From Amphiplicatus metriothermophilus (GTDB taxonomy: Bacteria; Pseudomonadota; Alphaproteobacteria; Caulobacterales; Parvularculaceae), in contig NZ_FZQA01000003.1 in NCBI RefSeq assembly GCF_900199215.1, positions 248,001 through 312,000 of the forward strand: a stretch of 64,000 nucleotides of DNA. The letters are read 5' to 3'. Shown piece by piece: positions 1-7,295 of the stretch (within the stretch, counting starts at the first letter, position 1; each line of letters starts with the position of its first letter). The translations under genes were made by a program, and so were the position numbers. The notes under the pieces were generated by a model. The model saw only the letters and a program-made list of their open reading frames with translations. It made no database searches and had not been told where the DNA came from.

Positions 1-746
1 ATCCGTACGACTTGCGAATAGTTTTTCTGCAGCCACCCCTGCGCCCGGTGAATGCGCTCGTCGTCATGCGGCGGCCGCATGGAGAAATGGGTGAATGCGT
101 TCTGCCATGTGCGCGGCATTTCGATCAGCAACGCTTTCGCGCATCGCGTCGCGGTTTCACGCCCGCAAAATTTCTCGACGAGATAAAGGGCGAGGTCGGC
201 CGCGGAGTTGATTCCCCCGCCGCAATAGAAGCGGCCGGCGTCGGTCACCAGATATTCCGGCCGCCAATCGACGCGGGGAAAGCGTCGGGCATATTGCTCC
301 ACCAGGCCCCAATGAGCCGTCGCAGGCTTTCCGTCGAGAAGGCCCGCTTCGGCGACCAGCGCGACGCCGGAGCATACGGCGGCGATCTGCGCGCCGTCTT
401 CAGCCCAGCGTTTGAGCCAGCCGACCGTTTCGACGTTTCGGTCGATGACCGCATCAATGTCGTAGCCGTTCTGCGCGAGCGCCTCGAGCTCAAGGCCGCC
501 GGCCGGCACGAAAACGAGATGCGGCGATGCGATGTCCCTGAAAGAGCGCTCCGGCCGCAGGCTGATCAGGCGATCGGTCCTCACGGGCTCGCCGTCGAGC
601 GACGCCGTCGTCACGCGGAACCGCGGTCGCGGCGGCTCGCCGCTGACGAGATTCCAGAACACGCCGGCGTTGCAGAATATCTCTGTGGGCAACGTCGCCG
701 TCGAGGCGCAGCCGCCGTTCAGAAAAAGGACGGCCACATTCATCAT
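1..746 (-). CDS. GlxA-type AraC-family transcriptional regulator, C-terminus cut by window edge
   Basis: Reading leftwards from an ATG at 746, the frame stays open to base 1 (248 codons), so the gene continues outside the window. The N-terminal part is a DJ-1/PfpI (class I amidotransferase-like) domain: it opens MMNVAVLFLNGG and contains the nucleophile-elbow-like AAVCSGVALVAEAGLL, as in GlxA-type regulators. The visible end (HFSMRPPHDDERIHRAQGWL) is the linker into the expected C-terminal AraC helix-turn-helix pair, which is not visible. Family members are cytoplasmic DNA-binding regulators; the ligand is unknown. It is divergent from the DUF4242 gene at 860. Confident in the family, not in the target genes. 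Confidence 0.85.
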   Translation of the reverse strand, partial: MMNVAVLFLNGGCASTATLPTEIFCNAGVFWNLVSGEPPRPRFRVTTASLDGEPVRTDRLISLRPERSFRDIASPHLVFVPAGGLELEALAQNGYDIDAVIDRNVETVGWLKRWAEDGAQIAAVCSGVALVAEAGLLDGKPATAHWGLVEQYARRFPRVDWRPEYLVTDAGRFYCGGGINSAADLALYLVEKFCGRETATRCAKALLIEMPRTWQNAFTHFSMRPPHDDERIHRAQGWLQKNYSQVVR

Positions 747-859
747 GACGGCGCCCCTTTGGCGTTTTTCACTATCTACTATGTCATATTCGCCATCTGC
801 CCGACAAGCGGCCCGTCCGCCATGTTGGCGCCGTCCAACAGATCGGAAGGGAGACGGAC

Positions 860-1153
860 ATGTTGAGGAAATACGTGATCGAACGAGATATCCCGGGCGT
901 GGGCGATTTGGGTCCGACGCAGCTGGGCGAGGCTGCCAGCAAGTCGAATGCGGCGCTGGGCAAGCTCAGGGGAATTCAATGGCAGCACTCTTACGTGACG
1001 CGGGACAAGACATTCTGCATCTATCTTGCGGAGAGCGAGGAGGCGATCCGCGAACACTCTCTGCTGTCGGGCTTTCCCGTCGCCCGGATCACCGAAGTCT
1101 CCGGCGTCATCGACCCGAGCACCGAGCGGAAATGCGAACTGGTTTCGGCGTGA
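860..1153 (+). CDS. DUF4242 (SCO4226-type) small protein
   Basis: A 97-residue protein starting MLRKYVIERDIPGVG, preceded by a good ribosome site (GGGAG, 849-853). The ferredoxin-like DUF4242 pattern is visible: the N-terminal strand YVIERDIPG, a central WQHSYVTRDKTFCIYLAESEE and a late GFPVARITEVSGVIDP. The family includes the Streptomyces nickel-binding protein SCO4226, but most members have no known function, and nickel binding is not shown here. Divergent from the GlxA-type regulator, which may control it. No signal peptide or membrane segment. Confidence 0.75.
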   Translation: MLRKYVIERDIPGVGDLGPTQLGEAASKSNAALGKLRGIQWQHSYVTRDKTFCIYLAESEEAIREHSLLSGFPVARITEVSGVIDPSTERKCELVSA

Positions 1154-1435
1154 GCCGATAACGTTTCAGCCGAATCAGCCAGGCGCGTTCGTCGGCGTTA
1201 AAGGCGAAGGCCGGAACCCTTTCACCGCCGGGCGGATCGCCATGTCTTGCGCCGGATTCCTTCCGGCGTGCTGATTGACCGGATCAAATGAGATCGGTCT
1301 TTCCTGGTCATCGCGGAAGACCTGCCCGCCGCCTTGAGGCGATCGCTGCGGCGCGTGGGGTCGAACGCGATGATCTTCAGGCTTTTGCGGGTCGCGCTCG
1401 GGACGGCCATGACTGCTTGCGGGACTGGCCGCCGA

Positions 1436-1528
1436 TGGCGGAGAGGAAGGGATTCGAACCCTCGAAGCGGCTTTTGACCGCTTACTCCCTTAGCAGGGGA
1501 GCGCCTTCGACCACTCGGCCACCTCTCC
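1436..1528 (-). tRNA. tRNA-Ser (anticodon GCT)
   Basis: On the minus strand the sequence begins GGAGAGGTGGCCGAGTGG and ends with CCTCTCC, a G discriminator and an encoded CCA. The acceptor stem pairs perfectly (7 bp). The anticodon arm reads CCCTGCTAAGGG, so the anticodon is GCT, reading AGC/AGU serine codons. The long variable arm (class II tRNA) and the T-arm GGGTTCGAATCCC are present. Confidence 0.95.
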
Positions 1529-1708
1529 GCGGCGGAAAATGTCGGCATTTCGCCGGCATGGCAAGGCTGGCCGGCCGGCTCGGGGAAAAAATCCGCAAGC
1601 CCCGCGCAACGCCGGGCCTTTCAGGAAAAGCCGTTCGCAAGGGCCGATCGCCGGCGGGCGGCGATCGGGACAGCCTGGCGCTGCGGAAGAACCCGTCCCG
1701 CGCGCCTG

Positions 1709-1741
1709 AAAAAAAATCGCCGGTGCGCGCCGATTTTTTTT
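1709..1741. terminator. Bidirectional A/T-flanked hairpin
   Basis: Eight A residues, TCG, an 11-base loop, then CGA and eight T residues form an 11-bp perfect inverted repeat with a T tract on both strands. It sits in the 460-base gene-free stretch (1529-1990) downstream of purQ and could serve as its terminator, although it is 250 bases from the stop codon. The GC part of the stem is short, so the call is moderate. Nothing else was recognised in this gap. Confidence 0.45.
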
Positions 1742-1990
1742 CGATCCGCGCCGTCCGGGCGCCATCGTATACGAAATTCTGGCGCGGGAGAACGGAACCA
1801 ACCTATTGATTTCATGAAGACTTTTCGCCCGCTGCGAGAGCGACTCCGCACTGGCGCGGATAGTTATCCCCGCCTTTCGCGCCGGCCTTAAACTGCCTGT
1901 CGTCCCGCGCATGGGACGAGACTGAAGCAGGACGCGATAAAGGACATGCAGGCTTTTTCGACCCGGAACGCGGCGCCGCGCCGCCGGCGA

Positions 1991-2650
1991 TCAGGCCGCT
2001 TCGAGCAGGCCGCGGAAAAAGGCCGCGCCGTCGACGCCGCCGAGCAGCGGCGAGATTGCGCGCTCCGGGTGCGGCATCATGCCGAGAACGTTGCCGGCCT
2101 CGTTGAGAACGCCGGCGATGTCGCGCGCCGAGCCGTTGGGATTGTCCACATAGCGGAAGGCGACGCGGCCCTCGCCTTCGAGGCGGTTCAGCGTCTCCGC
2201 GTCGGCGAAGTAATTGCCGTCGTGATGGGCGACGGGGAAGTTCACATACTGGCCCTGGGCGAAGCCGCTGGTGAACAGGGACTGGCTGTTCTCGACGCGC
2301 AGCGCGACGGTCCGGCACACGAAATCGAGGCCGGCGTTGCGCAGCAGCGCGCCGGGCAGAAGGCCCGCCTCGCACAGGATCTGGAATCCGTTGCAGATGC
2401 CGAGCACGGGCGTTCCGTCGCGCGCCTTCTCCACGACCGCGCGCATGATCGGCGAGCGCGCCGCCATCGCCCCGGCGCGCAGATAGTCGCCATAGGAGAA
2501 TCCGCCCGGCAGCACGATGAAGTCCGTGTCGGGAAGCTCGCTGTCGCCGTGCCAGACCATGCGGGGCTTCTTGCCGGTCGCCATTTCGAGCGCCGCGGCC
2601 GCGTCCCGGTCGCAATTGGAGGCGGGAAAGACGATGACCGAAGGCTTCAT
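1991..2650 (-). CDS. purQ: Phosphoribosylformylglycinamidine synthase subunit I (glutaminase)
   Basis: A 219-residue class I glutamine amidotransferase that supplies ammonia to the PurL subunit at the FGAM step of purine synthesis. The N-terminus [16 protein letters not shown] and the motif [15 protein letters not shown] are typical of PurQ; the catalytic cysteine lies in GICNGFQIL (about residue 86) and the His/Glu pair in MMPHPERA near the C-terminus. It lies 3 bases downstream of purS, as is usual for the three-subunit (PurS/Q/L) form of the enzyme. purL is not in the window. Cytoplasmic. Confidence 0.97.
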   Translation of the reverse strand: MKPSVIVFPASNCDRDAAAALEMATGKKPRMVWHGDSELPDTDFIVLPGGFSYGDYLRAGAMAARSPIMRAVVEKARDGTPVLGICNGFQILCEAGLLPGALLRNAGLDFVCRTVALRVENSQSLFTSGFAQGQYVNFPVAHHDGNYFADAETLNRLEGEGRVAFRYVDNPNGSARDIAGVLNEAGNVLGMMPHPERAISPLLGGVDGAAFFRGLLEAA

Positions 2651-2653
2651 GGC

Positions 2654-2896
2654 TCAGGCCGTGATCTCGATGGCGTAGTTCTCCATCACCGGATTGGCGA
2701 GGAGCTTTTTGCACATCTCTTCGGCCTTGGCGCGCGCGGCGGCCTCGTCGGTCTCGTCGAGGGTGAGCACGATCTCCTTGCCCTGACGCACGTCGCTGAC
2801 GGTGTCGAAGCCGAGGCCCCTGAGCGCGCCTTCGATCGCCTTGCCTTGCGGGTCGAGCACGCCGGGTTTGAGGGTGATGTGGATTTTCGCTTTCAT
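2654..2896 (-). CDS. purS: Phosphoribosylformylglycinamidine synthase subunit PurS
   Basis: An 80-residue protein, MKAKIHITLKPGVLDPQGKA, with the PurS signature of a small dimeric bridging subunit between PurQ and PurL. The start at 2896 is chosen because it gives the usual 80-residue length; an in-frame ATG 54 bases upstream only adds residues that PurS proteins lack. It is cotranscribed with purQ, three bases apart. Its presence means this organism uses the small-PurL three-subunit FGAM synthase. Confidence 0.95.
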   Translation of the reverse strand: MKAKIHITLKPGVLDPQGKAIEGALRGLGFDTVSDVRQGKEIVLTLDETDEAAARAKAEEMCKKLLANPVMENYAIEITA

Positions 2897-3086
2897 GAAG
2901 GCCTCGCGCGGCTGCGCCGATCCCATAAAGCGACCCCGCGATTCCCGCAACAGCCGAAACGGGCGGGGGAGAGAGAAGGGCGCGCGAGGCGTCGCGCCGC
3001 GCAGCCTGCTCCTGCAAATTCGGGTTCCGGTTTCGCCGCGCGCGCCCTATATCCCCGCCGCCGATTCGCAGGAGCCTTCCGCGCCG

Positions 3087-3605
3087 ATGAGTCCGATCAT
3101 TTCCGTTCGCGCCGCCGCGCCCGGCGATCTCAAGGCCATCGTGGCCATGTGCGACGCGCTGAACGCCCATTCTGGCCTGCCGACCGGACGGCTCGATCCG
3201 CGCCGCTTCCGGGGCGCGCTGTTCGGGCGCAGGGCTTTCGTCTTCGCGGATATCGCCGAGGCGATGGAGGCGGGCGACCCGCGTCCCTCGCCGGCGGGCT
3301 ATGCGCTTTCGCACGACAGCTTTACGACCGACCACGGCGAGCGGGGCATGTATCTCATCGACATCTATGTGGAGCCGGCCTGGCGGCGGGCCGGGGTCGG
3401 CCGCCGGCTGATGGCCGCGGTCGCGGCGCGCGCGCGCCGACGCGGCGCGACGCATCTGTGGTGGGCCTCGATGCCGCGGAATTATCAGGCGCGCCGGTTT
3501 TACGCCGCCCTGGGCGCGAGCGACGAGCCTCTGCACAGCCACGCCGTCTTCGGCCGGGCGTTCGAACGGCTGGCCGCGGCCGGCGCGCGCCGTCAGAAGC
3601 CGTAG
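3087..3605 (+). CDS. GNAT-family N-acetyltransferase
   Basis: A 172-residue protein starting MSPIISVRAAAPGDLKAIVAMCDALN; the start at 3087 has AGGAG 12 bases upstream. The acetyl-CoA binding loop is visible as RRAGVGRRLM (about residues 105-114), with the preceding strand MYLIDIYVEPAWR and the C-terminal NYQARRFYAALGA, both typical GNAT elements. The substrate is unknown. It lies opposite in direction within the pur region and overlaps the 3' end of the convergent outer-membrane protein gene by 13 bases. Confidence 0.85.
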   Translation: MSPIISVRAAAPGDLKAIVAMCDALNAHSGLPTGRLDPRRFRGALFGRRAFVFADIAEAMEAGDPRPSPAGYALSHDSFTTDHGERGMYLIDIYVEPAWRRAGVGRRLMAAVAARARRRGATHLWWASMPRNYQARRFYAALGASDEPLHSHAVFGRAFERLAAAGARRQKP

Positions 3606-4360
3606 GACAGGAAAAAGCGCATGTCGGCGTCGGGCGCGCGCGCGGACAGGCCGAACAGGGCGCCGGCCTCGTATTTCAGCCCCCGCGCGATCTTTCCCTT
3701 CGCCACGAAGCCGAGCTGATGGCGCTGGTCGTCGAAACCGCCGAGATCGGCGGTGGCGTTGTAATCGTTGAACATCTGCGCGCCGAAGCGGAACCCGTCG
3801 CCGAAGCCGCGCGTCGCCTCGAAACGGGTCTCGAGCGTCAGCCCGTCGCGGGCGCGATCGCCATATTCCCGGCCGGCGTAGAGATTGCCGCGCAGCTCCC
3901 ACGGGCCCTCGCCGGGCTCGACCTTCGCCAGCCAGCCGACGCGCACGCGTCCCGGCCCGTCGCCGTCGTCGGGAATGACCACGTCGAAATTGAAGGCGCT
4001 GTCCCAGCCCGCTTCCTCGTCCTCCAGAAACTGCCAGCGCGCGTCGAGCGTCGCCGAGCGGAAGTCGAGGTCGCCGTCGCCGCGCTTTCTTTGGCTGACG
4101 ATGACGCGCGCCCGCCAGCTGTCGTTGAACGAATGCTGATAATGCAGCCGATGGGCGAAGGCGGCCTCGCGCCCGTCATGGGCCGGCGCGAAGGCGGCGC
4201 GGTACTCGACCGCCCGGTCGCCGGCCTTCACGTCGGCGTTCGACACGCCCGACGTGTTTTGGGCGCGCGCCGAAGGGGCGGCGACGCCGGCCGCCGCGAC
4301 GGCGAGCGCGATTCCGATAAGGGACGTTCTGACCGACAAGGCCGACCCCGCAAGGCGCAT
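3593..4360 (-). CDS. Putative outer-membrane or secreted beta-strand protein
   Basis: A 255-residue protein from the start MRLAGSALSVRTSL (4360); a longer reading from 4402 lacks signal-peptide character. Residues 1-34 form a signal peptide ending APSARAQ. The mature part alternates aromatic and charged residues in strand-like blocks (ARWQFLEDEEAGWDSAFNFDVVI, then LRGNLYAGREYG) and ends in RFFLSYGF; a terminal phenylalanine is typical of outer-membrane beta-barrels. No named family was recognised. It lies between purC and purS on the same strand, with no evident link to purine synthesis. The overlap with the acetyltransferase gene is tail to tail. Confidence 0.7.
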   Translation of the reverse strand: MRLAGSALSVRTSLIGIALAVAAAGVAAPSARAQNTSGVSNADVKAGDRAVEYRAAFAPAHDGREAAFAHRLHYQHSFNDSWRARVIVSQRKRGDGDLDFRSATLDARWQFLEDEEAGWDSAFNFDVVIPDDGDGPGRVRVGWLAKVEPGEGPWELRGNLYAGREYGDRARDGLTLETRFEATRGFGDGFRFGAQMFNDYNATADLGGFDDQRHQLGFVAKGKIARGLKYEAGALFGLSARAPDADMRFFLSYGF

Positions 4361-4456
4361 TTTTTGCGCCTCATAACGGGGGCGGGATCCGATTGCAAGC
4401 ATTCGCGCCTGGCGCCGCGGCGCGGCGCCTCGCCGCGCAGGCGCGAAAGGCAGGCC

Positions 4457-5233
4457 TTACTTCTCGTTGTCGGTGACCAGCACAGGCCCGCGCGCGCCCT
4501 GGCCTTCGACGTCGCGCAGCACGCCGAGCCGGCGCGCCACCTCGCGATAGGCCTCGGTGACGCCGCCGAGATCCTTGCGGAAGCGGTCCTTGTCCATGAT
4601 GTCGCCGGACTCCATGTCCCACAGCCGGCAGGAATCGGGGCTGATCTCGTCCGCGACGACGAGGCGCACCATGTCGCCCTCATATTGCCGGCCGAACTCG
4701 ACCTTGAAGTCGACGAGGCGGATGCCGACGCCGGCGAACAGCCCGGCGAGGAAGTCGTTGATGCGCAGGGCGAGCGCCATCATGTCGTCGATCTCCTGCG
4801 GGCTCGCCCAGTTGAAGGCGGTGATGTGCTCTTCCGCGACCATGGGATCGCCGAGCGCGTCGTTCTTGTAATAGAACTCGATCACCGAGCGCGGCAGGGC
4901 GGAGCCTTCCTCCAGCCCCAGACGCTTGGCGATGGAGCCCGCCGCGACGTTGCGCACCACCACTTCGAGCGGAATGATCTCCACATGGCGGATGAGCTGC
5001 TCGCGCATGTTCAGCCGCCTGATGAAGTGGGTCGGCACGCCGATGCGCTCCAGGCCGAGCATGATGAACTCGGAGATGCGGTTGTTGAGCACGCCCTTGC
5101 CTTCCAGCACGGCGCGCTTCTGGTTGTTGAAGGCGGTGGCGTCGTCCTTGAAATACTGGATGAGGGTGCCGGGCTCCGGCCCCTCGAACAGGATCTTCGC
5201 CTTGCCTTCGTAGATTTGCTTGCGGCGGGCCAT
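4457..5233 (-). CDS. purC: Phosphoribosylaminoimidazole-succinocarboxamide (SAICAR) synthase
   Basis: A 258-residue enzyme joining aspartate to CAIR in purine synthesis. Family motifs seen: N-terminal [35 protein letters not shown], the [10 protein letters not shown] loop and the active-site region [10 protein letters not shown], followed by [14 protein letters not shown]. The length is typical. It heads the minus-strand purine cluster (purC, then an unrelated gene, then purS-purQ). The 300-base gap upstream should hold its promoter. Confidence 0.97.
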   Translation of the reverse strand: MARRKQIYEGKAKILFEGPEPGTLIQYFKDDATAFNNQKRAVLEGKGVLNNRISEFIMLGLERIGVPTHFIRRLNMREQLIRHVEIIPLEVVVRNVAAGSIAKRLGLEEGSALPRSVIEFYYKNDALGDPMVAEEHITAFNWASPQEIDDMMALALRINDFLAGLFAGVGIRLVDFKVEFGRQYEGDMVRLVVADEISPDSCRLWDMESGDIMDKDRFRKDLGGVTEAYREVARRLGVLRDVEGQGARGPVLVTDNEK

Positions 5234-5537
5234 GGGGGTCGTCCTCGCTCAGAATTCGTCAATACGCCGCCGGTCCGGGCGGCCGCGGCGCGCTTCGGGG
5301 CGCGGCGGGCCTCGCCCGTCGCCTCCATCGCTAGCATACGCCCCGGCGGGGGAGAAGGCGGCGTCTATAGGCCGGAAGGCCGGCCAAGGGAACCCCCGCG
5401 GGCCCCGCCCGCGCCGGTTGCGGCGCCTTGCGCCTGCAAGCCCGTGACGGCCCCGGAAATCCCGGCTAAAGACCTTGGCGGGGGGCCGCCGCCCGCCCGA
5501 TACGCCCATCCGTTCCGTTCATTTTCGAGAGGCGCAG
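5234..5537. other. Divergent intergenic region, no gene
   Basis: About 300 GC-rich bases between the divergent purC and DUF1476 genes. Apart from the ribosome site of the DUF1476 gene (GAGAGGCG, just before 5538), no clear promoter boxes, riboswitch or open reading frame with coding character was recognised. Confidence 0.4.
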
Positions 5538-5861
5538 ATGACGAGTTTTGACGACCGGAAAGAGAGTTTCGAGAAGAAATTCGCTCATGACGCTACGCTG
5601 CGGTTCAAGGCCGAGGCGCGGCGCAACAAGCTTCTCGGGCAATGGGCGGCGAAGCTTCTCGGACTCGAAGGCGACAAGGCCGCCGAATATGTGGCCTCCG
5701 TCATCAAGGCCGACCTGCAGGAGGCCGGCGACGAGGACGTCTTCCGCAAGCTCCGCGCCGATTTCGACGCCGCCGGCGTCGAACAGTCCGACCACCAGAT
5801 TCGCCGGCACATGGAGGAATTCATGCGCGAGGCGATGAAGCAGGTCCATGAGGAGGGGTGA
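5538..5861 (+). CDS. DUF1476 protein (ATPase inhibitor subunit zeta family)
   Basis: A 107-residue, highly charged, helical protein beginning MTSFDDRKESFEKKFAHDA. This is the alphaproteobacterial DUF1476 signature; the Paracoccus homologue is the zeta subunit, which blocks rotation of the F1 ATPase in the hydrolytic direction. The conserved N-terminal half, the LRFKAEARRNKLLGQWAA stretch and the C-terminal helix ending REAMKQVHEEG are all visible. The start at 5538 is favoured by the GAGAGG site and the conserved N-terminus. The inhibitory role is inferred from the family. Confidence 0.9.
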   Translation: MTSFDDRKESFEKKFAHDATLRFKAEARRNKLLGQWAAKLLGLEGDKAAEYVASVIKADLQEAGDEDVFRKLRADFDAAGVEQSDHQIRRHMEEFMREAMKQVHEEG

Positions 5862-5914
5862 GGCCTTAGGCATGAACGCTTCGCGCTGAACCGATTGAAA
5901 TATGCGGGAGAGCA

Positions 5915-6160
5915 ATGCCGCCCGTACTGAAGCAAGGGCCTTGCCGCCTCTTCTTCTATTCAAACGAGGGAAGCCCCCGCGAGCCTGTTCATGCGCATGT
6001 GCGAAGCGGCGGAAATGAAGCGAAGATTTGGCTCCATCCGGCTGTTTGCGCAGCCGAAAGCTTTGGGTTCAATTCGAAAGAGCTGAAAGATATGATCTCT
6101 TTGGTTGAAGCTAACCGCACGCGGATCGAGCAGGCATGGCATGACCATTTCGGCCGCTAA
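5915..6160 (+). CDS. DUF4160 domain protein
   Basis: An 81-residue protein with the DUF4160 pattern: MPPVLKQGPCRLFFYSNEGSPREPVHAHV, in which the EPVHAHV histidines are characteristic, then AKIWLHP and the C-terminal helix EANRTRIEQAWHDHFG. The family has no proven biochemistry. It overlaps the next gene (DUF2442) by 20 bases, a pairing that recurs in bacteria and resembles a toxin-antitoxin layout without being demonstrated as one. Confidence 0.8.
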   Translation: MPPVLKQGPCRLFFYSNEGSPREPVHAHVRSGGNEAKIWLHPAVCAAESFGFNSKELKDMISLVEANRTRIEQAWHDHFGR

Positions 6161-6389
6161 GGCGCGCTTTGACGACAGTACGATGTGGGTGGAGCTCAAT
6201 GACGGGCGCGCCATCGGCGCGCCTTTGGCCTGGTTTCCTCGCCTGCTGCATGCAAAACCCCGCGAACGCGAGGCAATCGAGATCACGGCCCTCGGTTTGC
6301 GCTGGGATGCGCTTGACGAGGATATTTCCATCGCCGGCCTTTTGGCCGGGCGCGCAGACCAGACAGTCCGTCAGCCGAATGTCGCCTGA
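6141..6389 (+). CDS. DUF2442 domain protein
   Basis: An 82-residue protein; the start MTISAAKARFDDSTMWVELNDGR at 6141 is the one that fits the family. It has the DUF2442 core: a strand pair ending DGRAIGAPLAWFPRLLHA, then LRWDALDEDISIAGLLAG. Members are often encoded beside DUF4160 proteins, as here, with overlapping reading frames that suggest translational coupling. The function is unknown; a partner or antitoxin-like role is only a guess from layout. Confidence 0.8.
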   Translation: MTISAAKARFDDSTMWVELNDGRAIGAPLAWFPRLLHAKPREREAIEITALGLRWDALDEDISIAGLLAGRADQTVRQPNVA

Positions 6390-6502
6390 GACGCAAGCCC
6401 GGGCATGGGCTCCTTTGTTTGGGGAAAACGACTGCGCCTCGCGCTGTCGTCGCGGCGCGCGGCGGCCTAGCATCGCCCCGCACGCGACATCGAGGAGGCG
6501 AC

Positions 6503-7291
6503 ATGGCTGAGGGCGGCGCGGGACGGCTTGCGGGCAAGAAGGCGTTCATCACGGGCGGGGCGCAGGGGCTCGGCGCGTGCTTCGCGCGCATGTTCGTGGC
6601 GCATGGGGCCAGGGTCTTCGTCACCGACGTCAACGGCGAAGGGGCGGCGCGCGTCGCCGTCGAGATCGACAAGGCGCATCCGGGCGCGGCCTTCTCGGCC
6701 GTCCATGACGTGACGAAGAAGGCGCACTGGGAAGCGGCGCTCGCCGAAGCCGACAGGGCGATGGGCGGGATAAACGTGCTCGTCAACAACGCCGGCGTCG
6801 GCGGCTGGGGCAATATCGAGGACGAGACCTGGGAGGGATGGCGGCGCACTTTCGAGATCGACGTCGATTCGATCTTCATCGGCACGCAGCTCGCCATGCC
6901 TTACCTGAAGAAGTCCCAGCCGGCCTCCATCATCAATATTTCATCCGTAGCCGGAATGATAGCGCACGGGAACATGCTCGCCTACAACGCCGCCAAGGCG
7001 GCGGTGTGGATGATGTCGAAGTCGATAGCGCTGCATTGCGCGTCGGCGGGCTACGACATCCGGTGCAATTCCGTGCACCCTGTTTTCACGCGCACGCCGA
7101 TCGTCGATCCGTTGATCGCGCTCGGCGGCGGCGGCGAGGAGGGCGAAAGGCGGCTCGCGCGCCAGATTCCGCTGCGCCGGCTCGGCGAGCCGGAGGATGT
7201 CGGCCATGTCGTCGTCTATCTCGCCTCGGACGAAAGCCGCTTCGTCACCGGCTCGGAGTTCAAGGTCGACGGCGGAATCACCGCGCAGTAG
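6503..7291 (+). CDS. SDR-family NAD(P)-dependent oxidoreductase
   Basis: A 262-residue classical short-chain dehydrogenase. The cofactor motif TGGAQGLG is near residue 17, NNAG near residue 95, the catalytic Ser in INISSVAG and the Tyr/Lys pair in YNAAKAA. The acidic VTDVN after the second strand favours NAD over NADP. The C-terminal FVTGSEFKVDGGITAQ is typical of 3-alpha/beta-hydroxysteroid-like or cyclopentanol-type SDRs; the substrate cannot be named. Start at 6503 after GAGGAGG. It ends four bases from the convergent parE stop. Confidence 0.9.
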   Translation: MAEGGAGRLAGKKAFITGGAQGLGACFARMFVAHGARVFVTDVNGEGAARVAVEIDKAHPGAAFSAVHDVTKKAHWEAALAEADRAMGGINVLVNNAGVGGWGNIEDETWEGWRRTFEIDVDSIFIGTQLAMPYLKKSQPASIINISSVAGMIAHGNMLAYNAAKAAVWMMSKSIALHCASAGYDIRCNSVHPVFTRTPIVDPLIALGGGGEEGERRLARQIPLRRLGEPEDVGHVVVYLASDESRFVTGSEFKVDGGITAQ

Positions 7292-7295
7292 TGCG

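Noticed and set aside
1288-1809. 173-codon plus-strand open frame across tRNA-Ser
   Set aside because: It reads through the tRNA gene in antisense and through the terminator-like hairpin; not coding.
1812-3902. A 696-codon minus-strand open frame
   Set aside because: Overlaps purQ/purS in another frame; extremely arginine rich, no family.
4377-4450. GC-only inverted repeats downstream of purC as a terminator
   Set aside because: Stems can be drawn but there is no T tract on the relevant strand and such pairing is expected by chance in this composition.
1946-5551. A 1201-codon open frame on the plus strand
   Set aside because: It runs antisense across purQ, purS, purC and the outer-membrane gene and has no domain-like sequence; a GC-rich shadow frame.
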